Origin: an uncultured Acidobacteriota bacterium
Lineage (GTDB): Bacteria > Acidobacteriota > Terriglobia > Terriglobales > Acidobacteriaceae
NCBI GenBank assembly: GCA_903832475.1
Contig: CAILBQ010000399.1
Coordinates: 1 to 6,014, forward strand
Direction: 5' to 3'
DNA length: 6,014 bases
Both the position numbers and the translations under genes were made by a program. The stretch's first letter is position 1. Every line of letters starts with the position of its first letter. Shown piece by piece: positions 1 to 6,014 of the stretch. The notes beneath the pieces are model-generated. The model was not told the DNA's origin. It made no database searches and was given only the letters and a program-made list of their open reading frames with translations.

Positions 1-747
1 CAGCGCGGACTGATCGTCGCCCCTCCTCGAACCGGCAAAACCATGTTGCTGCAGTCGATTGCCAATTCGGTCACGTCGAATCATCCCGAAGTCGTACTGA
101 TCGTTCTACTCATCGACGAGCGCCCTGAAGAAGTCACGGACATGCAGCGGTCGGTCAAAGGCGAAGTGATTAGTTCGACGTTTGACGAGCCGGCGGCGCG
201 CCACGTGCAGGTCGCCGAAATGGTGATTGAAAAGGCCAAGCGCCTGGTCGAACACAAGCGCGACGTGGTGATCCTCCTCGACTCCATCACCCGTCTAGCT
301 CGCGCCTACAACACCATCGTGCCGCCTTCGGGCAAAGTGCTTTCCGGCGGTGTGGATTCGAACGCTCTGCAGCGGCCCAAGCGGTTCTTCGGCGCGGCGC
401 GCAACATCGAAGAAGGTGGATCCTTGACCATCATTGCGACGGCTCTGGTCGATACTGGCTCGCGCATGGACGAAGTCATCTTCGAAGAGTTTAAGGGCAC
501 CGGCAACATGGAAGTCATTCTCGACCGCAAGTTGGTCGACAAGCGCGTCTTCCCTGCCATTGATATTCAGCGCTCCGGTACGCGTAAAGAAGAACTGCTC
601 ATCCCGAAGGAAGATCTGCAGCGCATCTGGGTGCTCCGCAAAGTTCTCAATCCTCTGTCACCCGTCGAAGCCATGGAACTGCTGGTGAGCCGCCTCGAGA
701 AGGTGCGCAACAACGCCGAGTTCCTGCTCAACATGAACCACCTCTAA
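1..747 (+). CDS. rho: Transcription termination factor Rho, C-terminal part (5' end outside window)
   Basis: Rho is the hexameric RNA-dependent ATPase helicase that ends transcription at Rho-dependent sites in the cytoplasm. The frame is open from base 1, so the gene starts upstream; 248 codons are visible, roughly the last 60% of the 419-residue E. coli protein. Visible parts in order: the Walker A loop APPRTGKT (codons 7-14), LLIDERPEEVTDMQR, the Walker B strand VVILLDSITRLARAYN, the Q-loop area SGKVLSGGVDSNAL, FFGAARNIEEGGSLTI, the R-loop KGTGNME, and the arginine-finger stretch RSGTRKEELL. These match E. coli Rho closely through the whole ATPase domain. The P-loop reads PPRTGKT where E. 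coli has PPKAGKT. The N-terminal RNA-binding domain and any lineage-specific insertion are not visible. The identification is essentially certain. Confidence 0.98.
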   Translation, partial: QRGLIVAPPRTGKTMLLQSIANSVTSNHPEVVLIVLLIDERPEEVTDMQRSVKGEVISSTFDEPAARHVQVAEMVIEKAKRLVEHKRDVVILLDSITRLARAYNTIVPPSGKVLSGGVDSNALQRPKRFFGAARNIEEGGSLTIIATALVDTGSRMDEVIFEEFKGTGNMEVILDRKLVDKRVFPAIDIQRSGTRKEELLIPKEDLQRIWVLRKVLNPLSPVEAMELLVSRLEKVRNNAEFLLNMNHL

Positions 748-779
748 ACGCAGGGGACAACGGGTCACTGAAAAGTCAG

Positions 780-807
780 GCGAGAGAAGGAGCCATCCCT
801 CTCTCGC
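780..807 (+). terminator. Hairpin downstream of rho, possible terminator
   Basis: The arms GCGAGAGA and TCTCTCGC pair perfectly over 8 bp. One mismatch, two more G-C pairs and a loop of AGCCAT follow. It sits 33 bp after the rho stop and before the tRNA promoter, where a terminator would be expected. No T-run follows the hairpin (next bases are ACCCGATTTG), so it is not a classic intrinsic terminator. It could instead be an RNA-stabilising 3' structure. Confidence 0.35.
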
Positions 808-814
808 ACCCGAT

Positions 815-842
815 TTGCGCATTTCGCATGCGCTGGTAAAAT
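815..842 (+). promoter_or_regulatory. Probable sigma-70-type promoter of the tRNA-Ala gene
   Basis: TTGCGC (815-820) and TAAAAT (837-842) are separated by 16 bp. The -10 box matches TATAAT at five of six positions; the -35 box keeps only the TTG. Transcription would start near 849, giving a leader of about 15 bases before the tRNA. The placement is right for an independently transcribed tRNA gene, and the preceding hairpin supports separation from rho. This is inferred from sequence only. Confidence 0.5.
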
Positions 843-863
843 GGAGACTGTTCCCAAGGTTGT

Positions 864-939
864 GGGGCTGTAGCTCAGCTGGGAGAGCGCCTCGTTCGCA
901 ACGAGGAGGCCAGCGGTTCGATCCCGCTCAGCTCCACCA
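864..939 (+). tRNA. tRNA-Ala with anticodon CGC
   Basis: The 76-base cloverleaf is complete. The acceptor stem GGGGCTG pairs with CAGCTCC and includes G3:U70, the identity element for alanyl-tRNA synthetase. The D arm is GCTC-AGCTGGGA-GAGC. The anticodon stem CCTCG/CGAGG encloses the loop TTCGCAA, so the anticodon is CGC (897-899), reading the alanine codon GCG. The variable loop is AGGCC. The T arm is AGCGG-TTCGATC-CCGCT. The discriminator base A and the encoded CCA tail (937-939) complete the gene. No defect was seen. Confidence 0.98.
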
Positions 940-1010
940 ATTCTTCAGATCTCTTCTTCCTCAAATCTCACTTCATTGGCACTGTTGCTTTCATGTACGG
1001 GCATGCCAGG

Positions 1011-1493
1011 TCATAGACCCGCGCCCAGTGCGATGAGTGGGTAACCAAATGTCCAACGCTGCTCGGGTTGAATCACCCCTCGGAAGGCCTGCGCGGACCA
1101 TCTACTGCGTCGGATTTGGCATGGAAAGACACGGAGAAGCGACGCTATAGGCTGACGGCGCGCCTCCAAACCAAACACGGATCGATTCGTGAGCGGGCGT
1201 AGTAGATGCAGCGGAGATCGCAGTGTCCTGCCTAGCGGCTTGTGAAGGTCCGATCCGATCCTTTGTTGAAGGATGCTGTACATCGGATCAAACTCCTTCA
1301 CATCCTGGAACGTCGCTGCCACGATCAAGTTTTCCCGAACCTCCCTTTGCGTTTTGAGCGCCAGAACCTCGAGCCTGGCCTTCTCGGTTTCGATCACCGT
1401 CTTGGGCACTTCGCATACGGATTTCGCAATTTCTGCGCCGCCTTTGATCGCTGCCCCTGTGAACTTCGCCACCATCCAGCTAAGAAGAGCCAT
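1011..1493 (-). CDS. Small hypothetical protein; C-terminal half doubtful
   Basis: I do not recognise a named family. The chosen start is the ATG whose first base is 1493, because GAGGGG lies 7 bases upstream; in-frame starts further upstream (1508, 1589) lack such a site. The product would be 160 residues. Residues 1-78 look like real protein: a small-residue N-terminal segment (MALLSWMVAKFTGAAIKGGA), a charged probable helix around 28-52 (PKTVIETEKARLEVLALK), then NLIVAATFQDVKEFDPMYSILQQR. There is no clear signal peptide. Beyond residue 79 the sequence turns Arg/Leu/Pro-rich with Trp and Cys, as out-of-frame sequence often does. The change falls at a tandem CCGAT repeat (1250-1261, plus strand). 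Reading past it in another frame gives an Ala/Ser-rich tail ending at a TAG near 1100. A frameshift or a fast-evolving tail are both possible. The gene is divergent from ku and convergent with the tRNA. Confidence 0.5.
   Translation of the reverse strand: MALLSWMVAKFTGAAIKGGAEIAKSVCEVPKTVIETEKARLEVLALKTQREVRENLIVAATFQDVKEFDPMYSILQQRIGSDLHKPLGRTLRSPLHLLRPLTNRSVFGLEARRQPIASLLRVFPCQIRRSRWSAQAFRGVIQPEQRWTFGYPLIALGAGL
1250..1261. repeat. Tandem CCGAT pentanucleotide inside the small minus-strand gene
   Basis: Two adjacent copies of CCGAT followed by CC (plus strand). A 5-base unit changes the frame whenever a copy is gained or lost. It lies exactly where the encoded protein stops looking natural, so it could mark a slippage event. 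Two copies alone can also arise by chance. Confidence 0.35.
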
Positions 1494-1500
1494 CCCTTCA

Positions 1501-1506
1501 CCCCTC
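1501..1506 (-). promoter_or_regulatory. Ribosome binding site of the small hypothetical gene
   Basis: On the minus strand GAGGGG is followed by TGAAGGG and then the ATG ending at 1491. The 7-base spacing is good, and this site decides the start at 1493 over the longer in-frame alternatives. Confidence 0.5.
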
Positions 1507-1664
1507 ATGTACCGTGTTAAACCGCGATATTCTCGGACCATCATTCGATCCAGCGAGTCACCACACCTAACAGCGAGAAGCCGCGTCAAAACTGCTCAGA
1601 ATTCGATCTGGTTTCAACAAGTGCGGATATGAATGAAGTGTCAGTTGCGTCTACCGATGAACAG

Positions 1665-1716
1665 GCTCGATCTCATCCGAATCTCAATTGAAGCTCGATC
1701 TCCCTACGAATCTGAA
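1665..1716. repeat. Imperfect direct repeat upstream of ku
   Basis: The block GCTCGATCTC-(3 bases)-CGAATCTCAA (1665-1687) recurs as GCTCGATCTC-(4 bases)-CGAATCTGAA (1693-1716), with the copies starting 28 bases apart. Nineteen of the 20 outer positions are identical. The repeat ends 57 bp before the ku start codon, a position where a regulator could bind. Spacing near 28-29 bp is close to, but not exactly, an integral number of helical turns. It could equally be a chance local duplication. Confidence 0.55.
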
Positions 1717-1759
1717 GCGGTGGGCATCCTATGAAAATCATCGCGCTTCCAAGAAAATT

Positions 1760-1765
1760 GGAGAG
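1760..1765 (+). promoter_or_regulatory. Ribosome binding site of ku
   Basis: GGAGAG is placed 8 bases before the ATG at 1774. It confirms that start, which also gives the usual Ku N-terminus (MARPYWSGQFQISLVSFG). Confidence 0.75.
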
Positions 1766-1773
1766 TCCCCGCT

Positions 1774-2691
1774 ATGGCGCGTCCGTATTGGTCCGGTCAG
1801 TTCCAGATTTCCCTCGTTTCGTTTGGCATTCAACTCTTCCCGGCCACTGAGGCGAAGAGTGAAATTCGATTCCATCAACTGAATCGAAGAACTGGCGAAC
1901 GCATCAAGCACCAGAATGTGTCGGGAGACGACGGACCAGTTCAGAAGGACGAGATAGTCAAGGGCTATGAGTACACCAAGGGCCAGTATGTGATGATTGA
2001 GCCCGAAGATATCGAGCACCTGCGTATTCCGTCGCGACAGACCCTCGAAGTAACGCAATTTGTCGACAGAAAAGACGTCGACCCAGAATATTTTGAAAAG
2101 CCCTACTTCGTTACCCCGCAGAATGCTGCCCAATCTGAAGCTTTCGCCGTGGTCCGCAAAGCAATGCAAGTCGCGGGCAAGATCGCGTTGGGCAAGATAG
2201 CATTCGGCGGGCGAGAGCATCTCGTCGCCATTGCAGCACCTGAAGATGATGAACAGCTGGGCATGATGGCTTACACCATGCGATACGCGGAAGAGCTGCG
2301 CAAACCGGAGCAGTATTTTGAATCGATCAAGAAGGTTCAAATCGATAAAGAGCAATTGGAGTTAGCAACGGAACTTATCAAGCGGAAAGCGGGTAAGTTC
2401 GATCCCAATAAATTCAAGGACGAGTACGAAAGTGCTCTTCGCGAAATGGTGGAAGCCAAGGTGAAACATGCGCCCATGCCGGCAGCCGAACCGACGGCTA
2501 AGTCCACCAAGGTGGTCAATCTCATGGATGCCCTGCGCAAGAGCGTCGCGAACAATGCAAACTCCCGAGATAGTTCACAAGCAAAGGCACCGGCGAGTGA
2601 GACAGCACGCGCGACGGGCGGAAGGTCAAAGAAGATCGCGCTCGTGAAGCCGGCCACCGCAACGAAGAATGCCAAACGTAAGTCTGCATAA
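1774..2691 (+). CDS. ku: NHEJ DNA end-binding protein Ku
   Basis: Bacterial Ku is a homodimer that threads onto double-strand DNA ends, bridges them and recruits LigD. The 305-residue length is slightly above that of typical bacterial Ku. The beta-barrel core opens with the family signature (P4, W6, G8, then ISLVSFGIQLFPAT) and includes FHQLNRRTGERI (33-44), KGYEYTKGQYVMI (63-75), FEKPYFVTP (107-115), KIALGKIAFGGREHL (136-150) and the helical segment following MMAYTMRYAEELR (164-176). Residues 247-258 (VVNLMDALRKSV) match the conserved C-terminal motif thought to contact LigD. After it comes a 47-residue Lys/Ala/Thr-rich basic tail of the kind that helps some bacterial Ku proteins hold DNA. 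ligD begins 3 bp downstream, so the two almost certainly share a transcript. No defect was seen. Confidence 0.97.
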   Translation: MARPYWSGQFQISLVSFGIQLFPATEAKSEIRFHQLNRRTGERIKHQNVSGDDGPVQKDEIVKGYEYTKGQYVMIEPEDIEHLRIPSRQTLEVTQFVDRKDVDPEYFEKPYFVTPQNAAQSEAFAVVRKAMQVAGKIALGKIAFGGREHLVAIAAPEDDEQLGMMAYTMRYAEELRKPEQYFESIKKVQIDKEQLELATELIKRKAGKFDPNKFKDEYESALREMVEAKVKHAPMPAAEPTAKSTKVVNLMDALRKSVANNANSRDSSQAKAPASETARATGGRSKKIALVKPATATKNAKRKSA

Positions 2692-2697
2692 TGCATG
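2689..2697 (+). promoter_or_regulatory. ku/ligD junction, likely translational coupling
   Basis: The ku stop TAA (2689-2691) is followed by GC and the ligD ATG at 2695. No good Shine-Dalgarno sequence precedes this ATG, so re-initiation by ribosomes finishing ku is the likely route. Another ATG (2691-2693) overlaps the ku stop as TAATG but opens only a five-codon frame ending at a TAG, so it is not the ligD start. Confidence 0.5.
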
Positions 2698-5490
2698 ACA
2701 ACCCATAGGCCGGCAAAGAAAAGCTCCGCGGACTTGGTAGATGAACAACTTGCCAAGTACCGCTCCATGCGCGACTTCAACTTAACTCGCGAGCCGTCTG
2801 GCGGGACTGAGAAGAAGGCGAAGGCCAAGTCATCCAGGCAAGCGAAGACTTCCGAGACTGGTCTCCCGTTCATCATCCAAAAACATGCAGCTTCTCACCT
2901 TCATTATGACTTTCGCCTGGGTTGGAATGGCGTACTGAAAAGCTGGGCTGTCGCCAAAGGACCGAGTTATAACACCAAAGACAAGCGGCTTGCTGTTCAG
3001 GTGGAAGATCACCCCATGGAATACGGTGGGTTCGAGGGAGTCATCCCCAAGGGCCAATATGGCGGTGGCACCGTCATGTTGTGGGATACGGGAACCTGGG
3101 AGCCACTAGCAGACCAGACCAACGTTGAAGCCGGCTTGCGCGACGGTTCCCTCAAATTCACTATGCACGGGACAAAAATCAAGGGCAAGTGGACGCTGGT
3201 GCGCATGGGCGGGAAAACTGCCAATGCGAGCAAACCCAACTGGCTTCTCATCAAAGAGCACGACTCCTTTGAACGAGGGAGCAATGATCCGTGCATAACG
3301 GAGGAAGCCCCGGATAGCGTGTTGACGAAACGCAGTCTTGAAGAAATCGCTCATCAGGAAGATCATGTTTGGAATTCAAAAGAAACTGCAAATGGCAGCG
3401 CCTGGCAGCGCCAGGATTCCAAGCGGAAGAAGACAGTTGATTCTGAAAAGACGGCCGGAAAGATCAAAGTTAGAGCCGATGCATTTGTTCCCAAGTTAAA
3501 CAGTTATCCGAAAGAAAAACTACCCGAGTTTATCCCGCCTCAATTAGCGATTCAATCCGACTCGGCAATTGACCGCGAAGGATGGCTGCATGAGTTGAAA
3601 CTCGATGGCTATCGAATTCAGGCGCGCAAGGATGGAAGCACAGTGAAGTTGTTGACGCGAAGCGGACTCGATTGGACGCATCGTATGATGGCTGTTTCTG
3701 CCGAAATTGCGAAGCTTCCTGTCGACACCGCCCTGCTGGACGGGGAGGTAGTCGTTCTAGCAGAAAATGGAACAACAAGCTTTGCGGACTTGCAGGCAGC
3801 CTTCAAGGACGGCGAAAAGCATACCCTCACCTACTTCATTTTTGATCTGCTGCATGTGAATGGTCGCAGTCTGCGAAGCGAGCCGTTGGCTGAACGTAAG
3901 GGGCTGTTAGCGCAGATGCTCAGCGCATCTTCTTTGGCTCCAGAGTTGGTTCAACTAAGCGGACACATCGAAACGGACGGGTCGCAGGTCTTCCAGAACG
4001 CATGCAAGTTACACGCAGAGGGGATCATCTCCAAGCGGGCAGCGAGCTCCTATACCTCGGGTCGAAGCGGCGACTGGGTCAAGGTGAAATGCATTTATGA
4101 CCAGGAGTTTGTTATCGGTGGTTTCACGCCGCCCTCCAATGGAATTCACGGTGTGGGCGCGCTGCTCCTTGGTTACTACGACAACGATGGCCAACTGATT
4201 TACGCTGGCCGCACAGGCACGGGGTTCACCCAGAAAACCCATGGGGCACTTCGCAGTGAGTTAGAAAAGCTGCGGAGTAAGTCAGCGCCATTCGAGAACA
4301 TATCTTCTGAAGCAAAACGCGGAGTCACGTGGGTGAAACCCACCCTCGTGGCTCAAGTGCGCTTTGCCACGTGGACCGCCGATAATCTCGTTCGCCAGGC
4401 CTCCTTCAAGGGATTGCGAGAAGATAAGTCTGCGCAGGATGTACGTCGAGAGCGAGCAGTCCCTGTTGACCCCCATCTACCTGACCGCGCAGCATCACAC
4501 CGGTCAGCGGAGGTCCACGTTGCCAAGACACTGACTCCGGCGAAGGGCAAGGAGCGGCTCGCGGCAGAGAATACTTCCACAAGGAAAAGACAACGGCCGG
4601 TTGAGCATGCAAGTGTTCGACTCACTCATCCAGAAAAGATTCTGGACGACGAATCGCGACTTACCAAGCAGCAGCTAGCTGACTACTACTGGCAGATAGC
4701 CAAACATATGTTGCCCCAGATTGCGGATCGGCCTCTTTCGCTGGTGCGCTGTCCAGAAGGCTCGACGCAGGCGTGCTTTTTCCAGAAGCACTCCAACGCC
4801 ATGCTGCCCCCGGGGATTGGTACGGTTGAGGTACCAGACAAAAAGACAGGAAAGACTGAACAATACATCACTCTATCAACGCGTGAGTCTTTGGCCGCAC
4901 TTGCTCAGCTGGGCGTGCTTGAAGTACATCCCTGGGGATCGCGGAATGACGATCTCGAGCACCCGGATCGAATCATCCTGGATCTAGATCCCGATGATTC
5001 GATCGAATGGACGACGCTGGCAGCGAGTGCAGACGAGACGCGCAAACTACTCTCGCAGCTTGGGCTGGAAAGCTTCCTGAAAAGCACCGGCGGCAAGGGT
5101 TTGCATGTCGTAGTCCCGCTTGTTCCACAACATGATTGGAACGTCATCAAGCAGTTTGCTCACGCCATCGCGCTAGAACTGGAAAAGAGAAACCCAGCGC
5201 TTTACCTGACCAAGATGAGCAAAGCCCAGCGCAAGGGAAAGATCTTTATTGACTACTTGCGGAACGAGCGCGGTTCAACAGCGGTGGCCGCGTTTTCTCC
5301 TCGCGCACGTGCGGGAGCTCCAGTTTCAATCCCGCTAGCGTGGTCAGAGCTGAAAGCTGCGGATCGACCGTTGTTTCACGTCGGAGACTTTGCCGAATGG
5401 AAGGCTCGCCTTTCGCGCGATCCATGGAAGAAGATGTCTGGGATGAAGCAAGAGATCAATCTTGATAAAATAGGCCCAATTCTGGGTTAG
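2695..5490 (+). CDS. ligD: Multifunctional NHEJ ATP-dependent DNA ligase LigD (PE-LIG-POL)
   Basis: LigD processes, fills and seals ends held by Ku. This 931-residue protein carries three domains in the Pseudomonas order. (1) 3'-phosphoesterase, about 20-195: H64, H70, D72, R74 (in QKHAASHLHYDFRL) and H106 (VEDHPMEY) have the same spacing as the metal-binding and catalytic H42, H48, D50, R52 and H84 of P. aeruginosa LigD. (2) ATP-dependent ligase, about 265-580: motif I KLDG with nucleophile K302, TRSG (321-324), LLDGEVVV with E351, FDLL (383-386), EGIISKR (442-448), WVKVK (461-465), an OB-fold, and FKGLREDK near the end. (3) AEP/primase-type polymerase, about 638-925: DLDP with D763 and D765, STGGKGLHVVVPL with H804, and FIDYLRN with D853. 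Basic linkers lie at about 196-262 and 580-637. The start at 2695 precedes the conserved LAKYRSMRDF segment; M25 would cut into it. All motifs are intact. Confidence 0.98.
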   Translation: MTTHRPAKKSSADLVDEQLAKYRSMRDFNLTREPSGGTEKKAKAKSSRQAKTSETGLPFIIQKHAASHLHYDFRLGWNGVLKSWAVAKGPSYNTKDKRLAVQVEDHPMEYGGFEGVIPKGQYGGGTVMLWDTGTWEPLADQTNVEAGLRDGSLKFTMHGTKIKGKWTLVRMGGKTANASKPNWLLIKEHDSFERGSNDPCITEEAPDSVLTKRSLEEIAHQEDHVWNSKETANGSAWQRQDSKRKKTVDSEKTAGKIKVRADAFVPKLNSYPKEKLPEFIPPQLAIQSDSAIDREGWLHELKLDGYRIQARKDGSTVKLLTRSGLDWTHRMMAVSAEIAKLPVDTALLDGEVVVLAENGTTSFADLQAAFKDGEKHTLTYFIFDLLHVNGRSLRSEPLAERKGLLAQMLSASSLAPELVQLSGHIETDGSQVFQNACKLHAEGIISKRAASSYTSGRSGDWVKVKCIYDQEFVIGGFTPPSNGIHGVGALLLGYYDNDGQLIYAGRTGTGFTQKTHGALRSELEKLRSKSAPFENISSEAKRGVTWVKPTLVAQVRFATWTADNLVRQASFKGLREDKSAQDVRRERAVPVDPHLPDRAASHRSAEVHVAKTLTPAKGKERLAAENTSTRKRQRPVEHASVRLTHPEKILDDESRLTKQQLADYYWQIAKHMLPQIADRPLSLVRCPEGSTQACFFQKHSNAMLPPGIGTVEVPDKKTGKTEQYITLSTRESLAALAQLGVLEVHPWGSRNDDLEHPDRIILDLDPDDSIEWTTLAASADETRKLLSQLGLESFLKSTGGKGLHVVVPLVPQHDWNVIKQFAHAIALELEKRNPALYLTKMSKAQRKGKIFIDYLRNERGSTAVAAFSPRARAGAPVSIPLAWSELKAADRPLFHVGDFAEWKARLSRDPWKKMSGMKQEINLDKIGPILG
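3393..3412 (+). repeat. Tandem 10-bp repeat in the PE-LIG linker of ligD
   Basis: TGGCAGCGCC occurs twice head to tail. It encodes part of the poorly conserved linker (residues about 233-239, GSAWQR). Because the unit is 10 bases, the copies are read in different frames. A flexible linker would tolerate such a small duplication. The second copy also forms the small inverted repeat CTGGC-AGC-GCCAG. Confidence 0.5.
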
Positions 5491-5512
5491 GTGTTTGCGC
5501 CTGCCAAGTGTT

Positions 5513-6014
5513 TTACGCCGCTGCGATCCCATACTTGCTATGCAAGAAGAGTTGAAGTGTGCCCGGCAAGTGCGAGGCGAGTTCCTGCCATGTCAGGAGC
5601 GCAAGCCGGCTCCTGAGTGCGCAGTCTTGAACTGTCAGCATGATCTGGAACCAGCTTTCGATCAAGTCCCGTCTGCGAGCATCGCACACTACAACAAACG
5701 ATCGCTCCAGGTGATGCGCGGCTAATACACCTCGAATTAACTGATACGAAGCGACTGATTCGCGGGTTACAGGCAGCTTTTCAACGTTGAAGACGCTATC
5801 CAAATCACGATAGCGAAGGATACGGTCGAGTGGACATTTCTGAAAGCCTGTCTCAGTCAACTTCGCCTCGACCAGCAAAGAGTCAAGGTACATGTCGATC
5901 TCCGTCTGATCGGTCCGTCCGTTGCTCAAGGGGATGGCAGGCTTGAATCCAAAGTGAGGCTCGCTACCTGACCTCACACCCAGAATTGAAGAAAGGCTTG
6001 ATCTCTTCATCAAG
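5513..6014 (-). CDS. PD-(D/E)XK nuclease-like protein, probably cut at the window edge
   Basis: The minus-strand frame is open from the window edge to a TAA at 5515-5513. About 166 codons are visible. It could start at TTG (6013) or ATG (6010), but no upstream sequence is available, and proteins of this type are usually longer, so I treat it as 5'-partial. Counting from the TTG, TEIDMYLDSLLVEAKLTE (37-54) fits the PD-(D/E)XK core: D40, then a beta strand ending in E49-A-K51. Downstream are YQLIRGVLAAHHLE (90-103), the strand SFVVVCDARRRDLIESWF (105-122) and LLTWQELASHLP (139-150). This layout resembles the putative restriction endonuclease group called PGN_0703, an assignment made from memory. 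Biochemical role and substrate are unknown. It converges on ligD with 22 bp between stop codons, so it is not in the ku-ligD operon. Confidence 0.7.
   Translation of the reverse strand, partial: LMKRSSLSSILGVRSGSEPHFGFKPAIPLSNGRTDQTEIDMYLDSLLVEAKLTETGFQKCPLDRILRYRDLDSVFNVEKLPVTRESVASYQLIRGVLAAHHLERSFVVVCDARRRDLIESWFQIMLTVQDCALRSRLALLTWQELASHLPGTLQLFLHSKYGIAAA

Larger units (their letters stand above)
1494..1773. other. Divergent intergenic region between the small hypothetical gene and ku
   Basis: These 280 bp separate the minus-strand start at 1493 from the ku start at 1774 and should hold promoters for both genes. I found no strong -35/-10 pair on either strand. A weak -10-like TATGAA (1730-1735) lies 38 bp before the ku start, without a convincing -35. 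The notable content is an imperfect direct repeat (1665-1716). No RNA gene and no convincing coding frame were seen. Confidence 0.6.

Noticed and set aside
815..1036. Plus-strand open frame of 73 codons across the tRNA
   Set aside because: It runs straight through the tRNA-Ala gene, and its middle is simply the translated tRNA sequence.
1242..1632. Plus-strand open frames opposite the small minus-strand gene
   Set aside because: No ribosome binding site was seen. The minus-strand frame has a better start site and more protein-like composition in its first half.
1688..1882. Plus-strand open frame of 64 codons overlapping the ku start
   Set aside because: It overlaps ku out of frame, and the real ku start has a proper GGAGAG site.
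2691..2708. ATG overlapping the ku stop (TAATG) as the ligD start
   Set aside because: This frame stops after five codons; the ligD frame uses the ATG at 2695.
1738..2876. Long minus-strand open frames (1738-2355 and 2337-2876) opposite ku and the start of ligD
   Set aside because: They are antisense to genes with unmistakable family motifs, have no ribosome binding sites I can see, and encode no recognisable protein.
5475..5486. Short hairpin CCCA-ATTC-TGGG at the end of ligD as a terminator
   Set aside because: Only 4 bp of stem, inside the coding region, and no T-run after it; too weak to call.
5495..5725. Plus-strand open frame of 76 codons after ligD
   Set aside because: It is antisense to the conserved C-terminal blocks of the nuclease-like gene and has no recognisable features.

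Overview
The window looks like ordinary chromosome from a free-living, probably soil-dwelling bacterium of moderate GC content. The protein style and the Ku/LigD pair would suit Acidobacteriota, but that is an inference from impression only; no 16S rRNA or other decisive marker is present.

Layout. Positions 1-747 hold the C-terminal ATPase part of transcription termination factor Rho (+), cut by the window edge. A short spacer with a hairpin and a plausible promoter leads to a complete tRNA-Ala(CGC) gene (864-939). Positions 940-1010 show nothing I can support. A small hypothetical gene lies on the minus strand (1011-1493); its N-terminal half looks protein-like and its C-terminal half looks doubtful. 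A 280-bp divergent intergenic region (1494-1773) carries an imperfect direct repeat and a good ribosome binding site. Next come ku (1774-2691) and ligD (2695-5490), 3 bp apart on the + strand. A convergent minus-strand gene (5513 to the window end) carries a PD-(D/E)XK nuclease-like signature and may be cut by the right edge.

Function. The core is a complete two-component bacterial non-homologous end-joining (NHEJ) operon. Ku binds and bridges double-strand ends. The 931-residue LigD, ordered phosphoesterase-ligase-polymerase as in Pseudomonas LigD, trims, fills and seals them. All key catalytic motifs I looked for are present, so the system appears functional. Rho and the tRNA are housekeeping genes unrelated to it. 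The link between the nuclease-like gene and NHEJ is positional only.

I see no CRISPR array, insertion sequence, integrase or clear undescribed system. The points most worth a second look are the nuclease-like neighbour, the direct repeat upstream of ku, and the odd C-terminal half of the small minus-strand gene.
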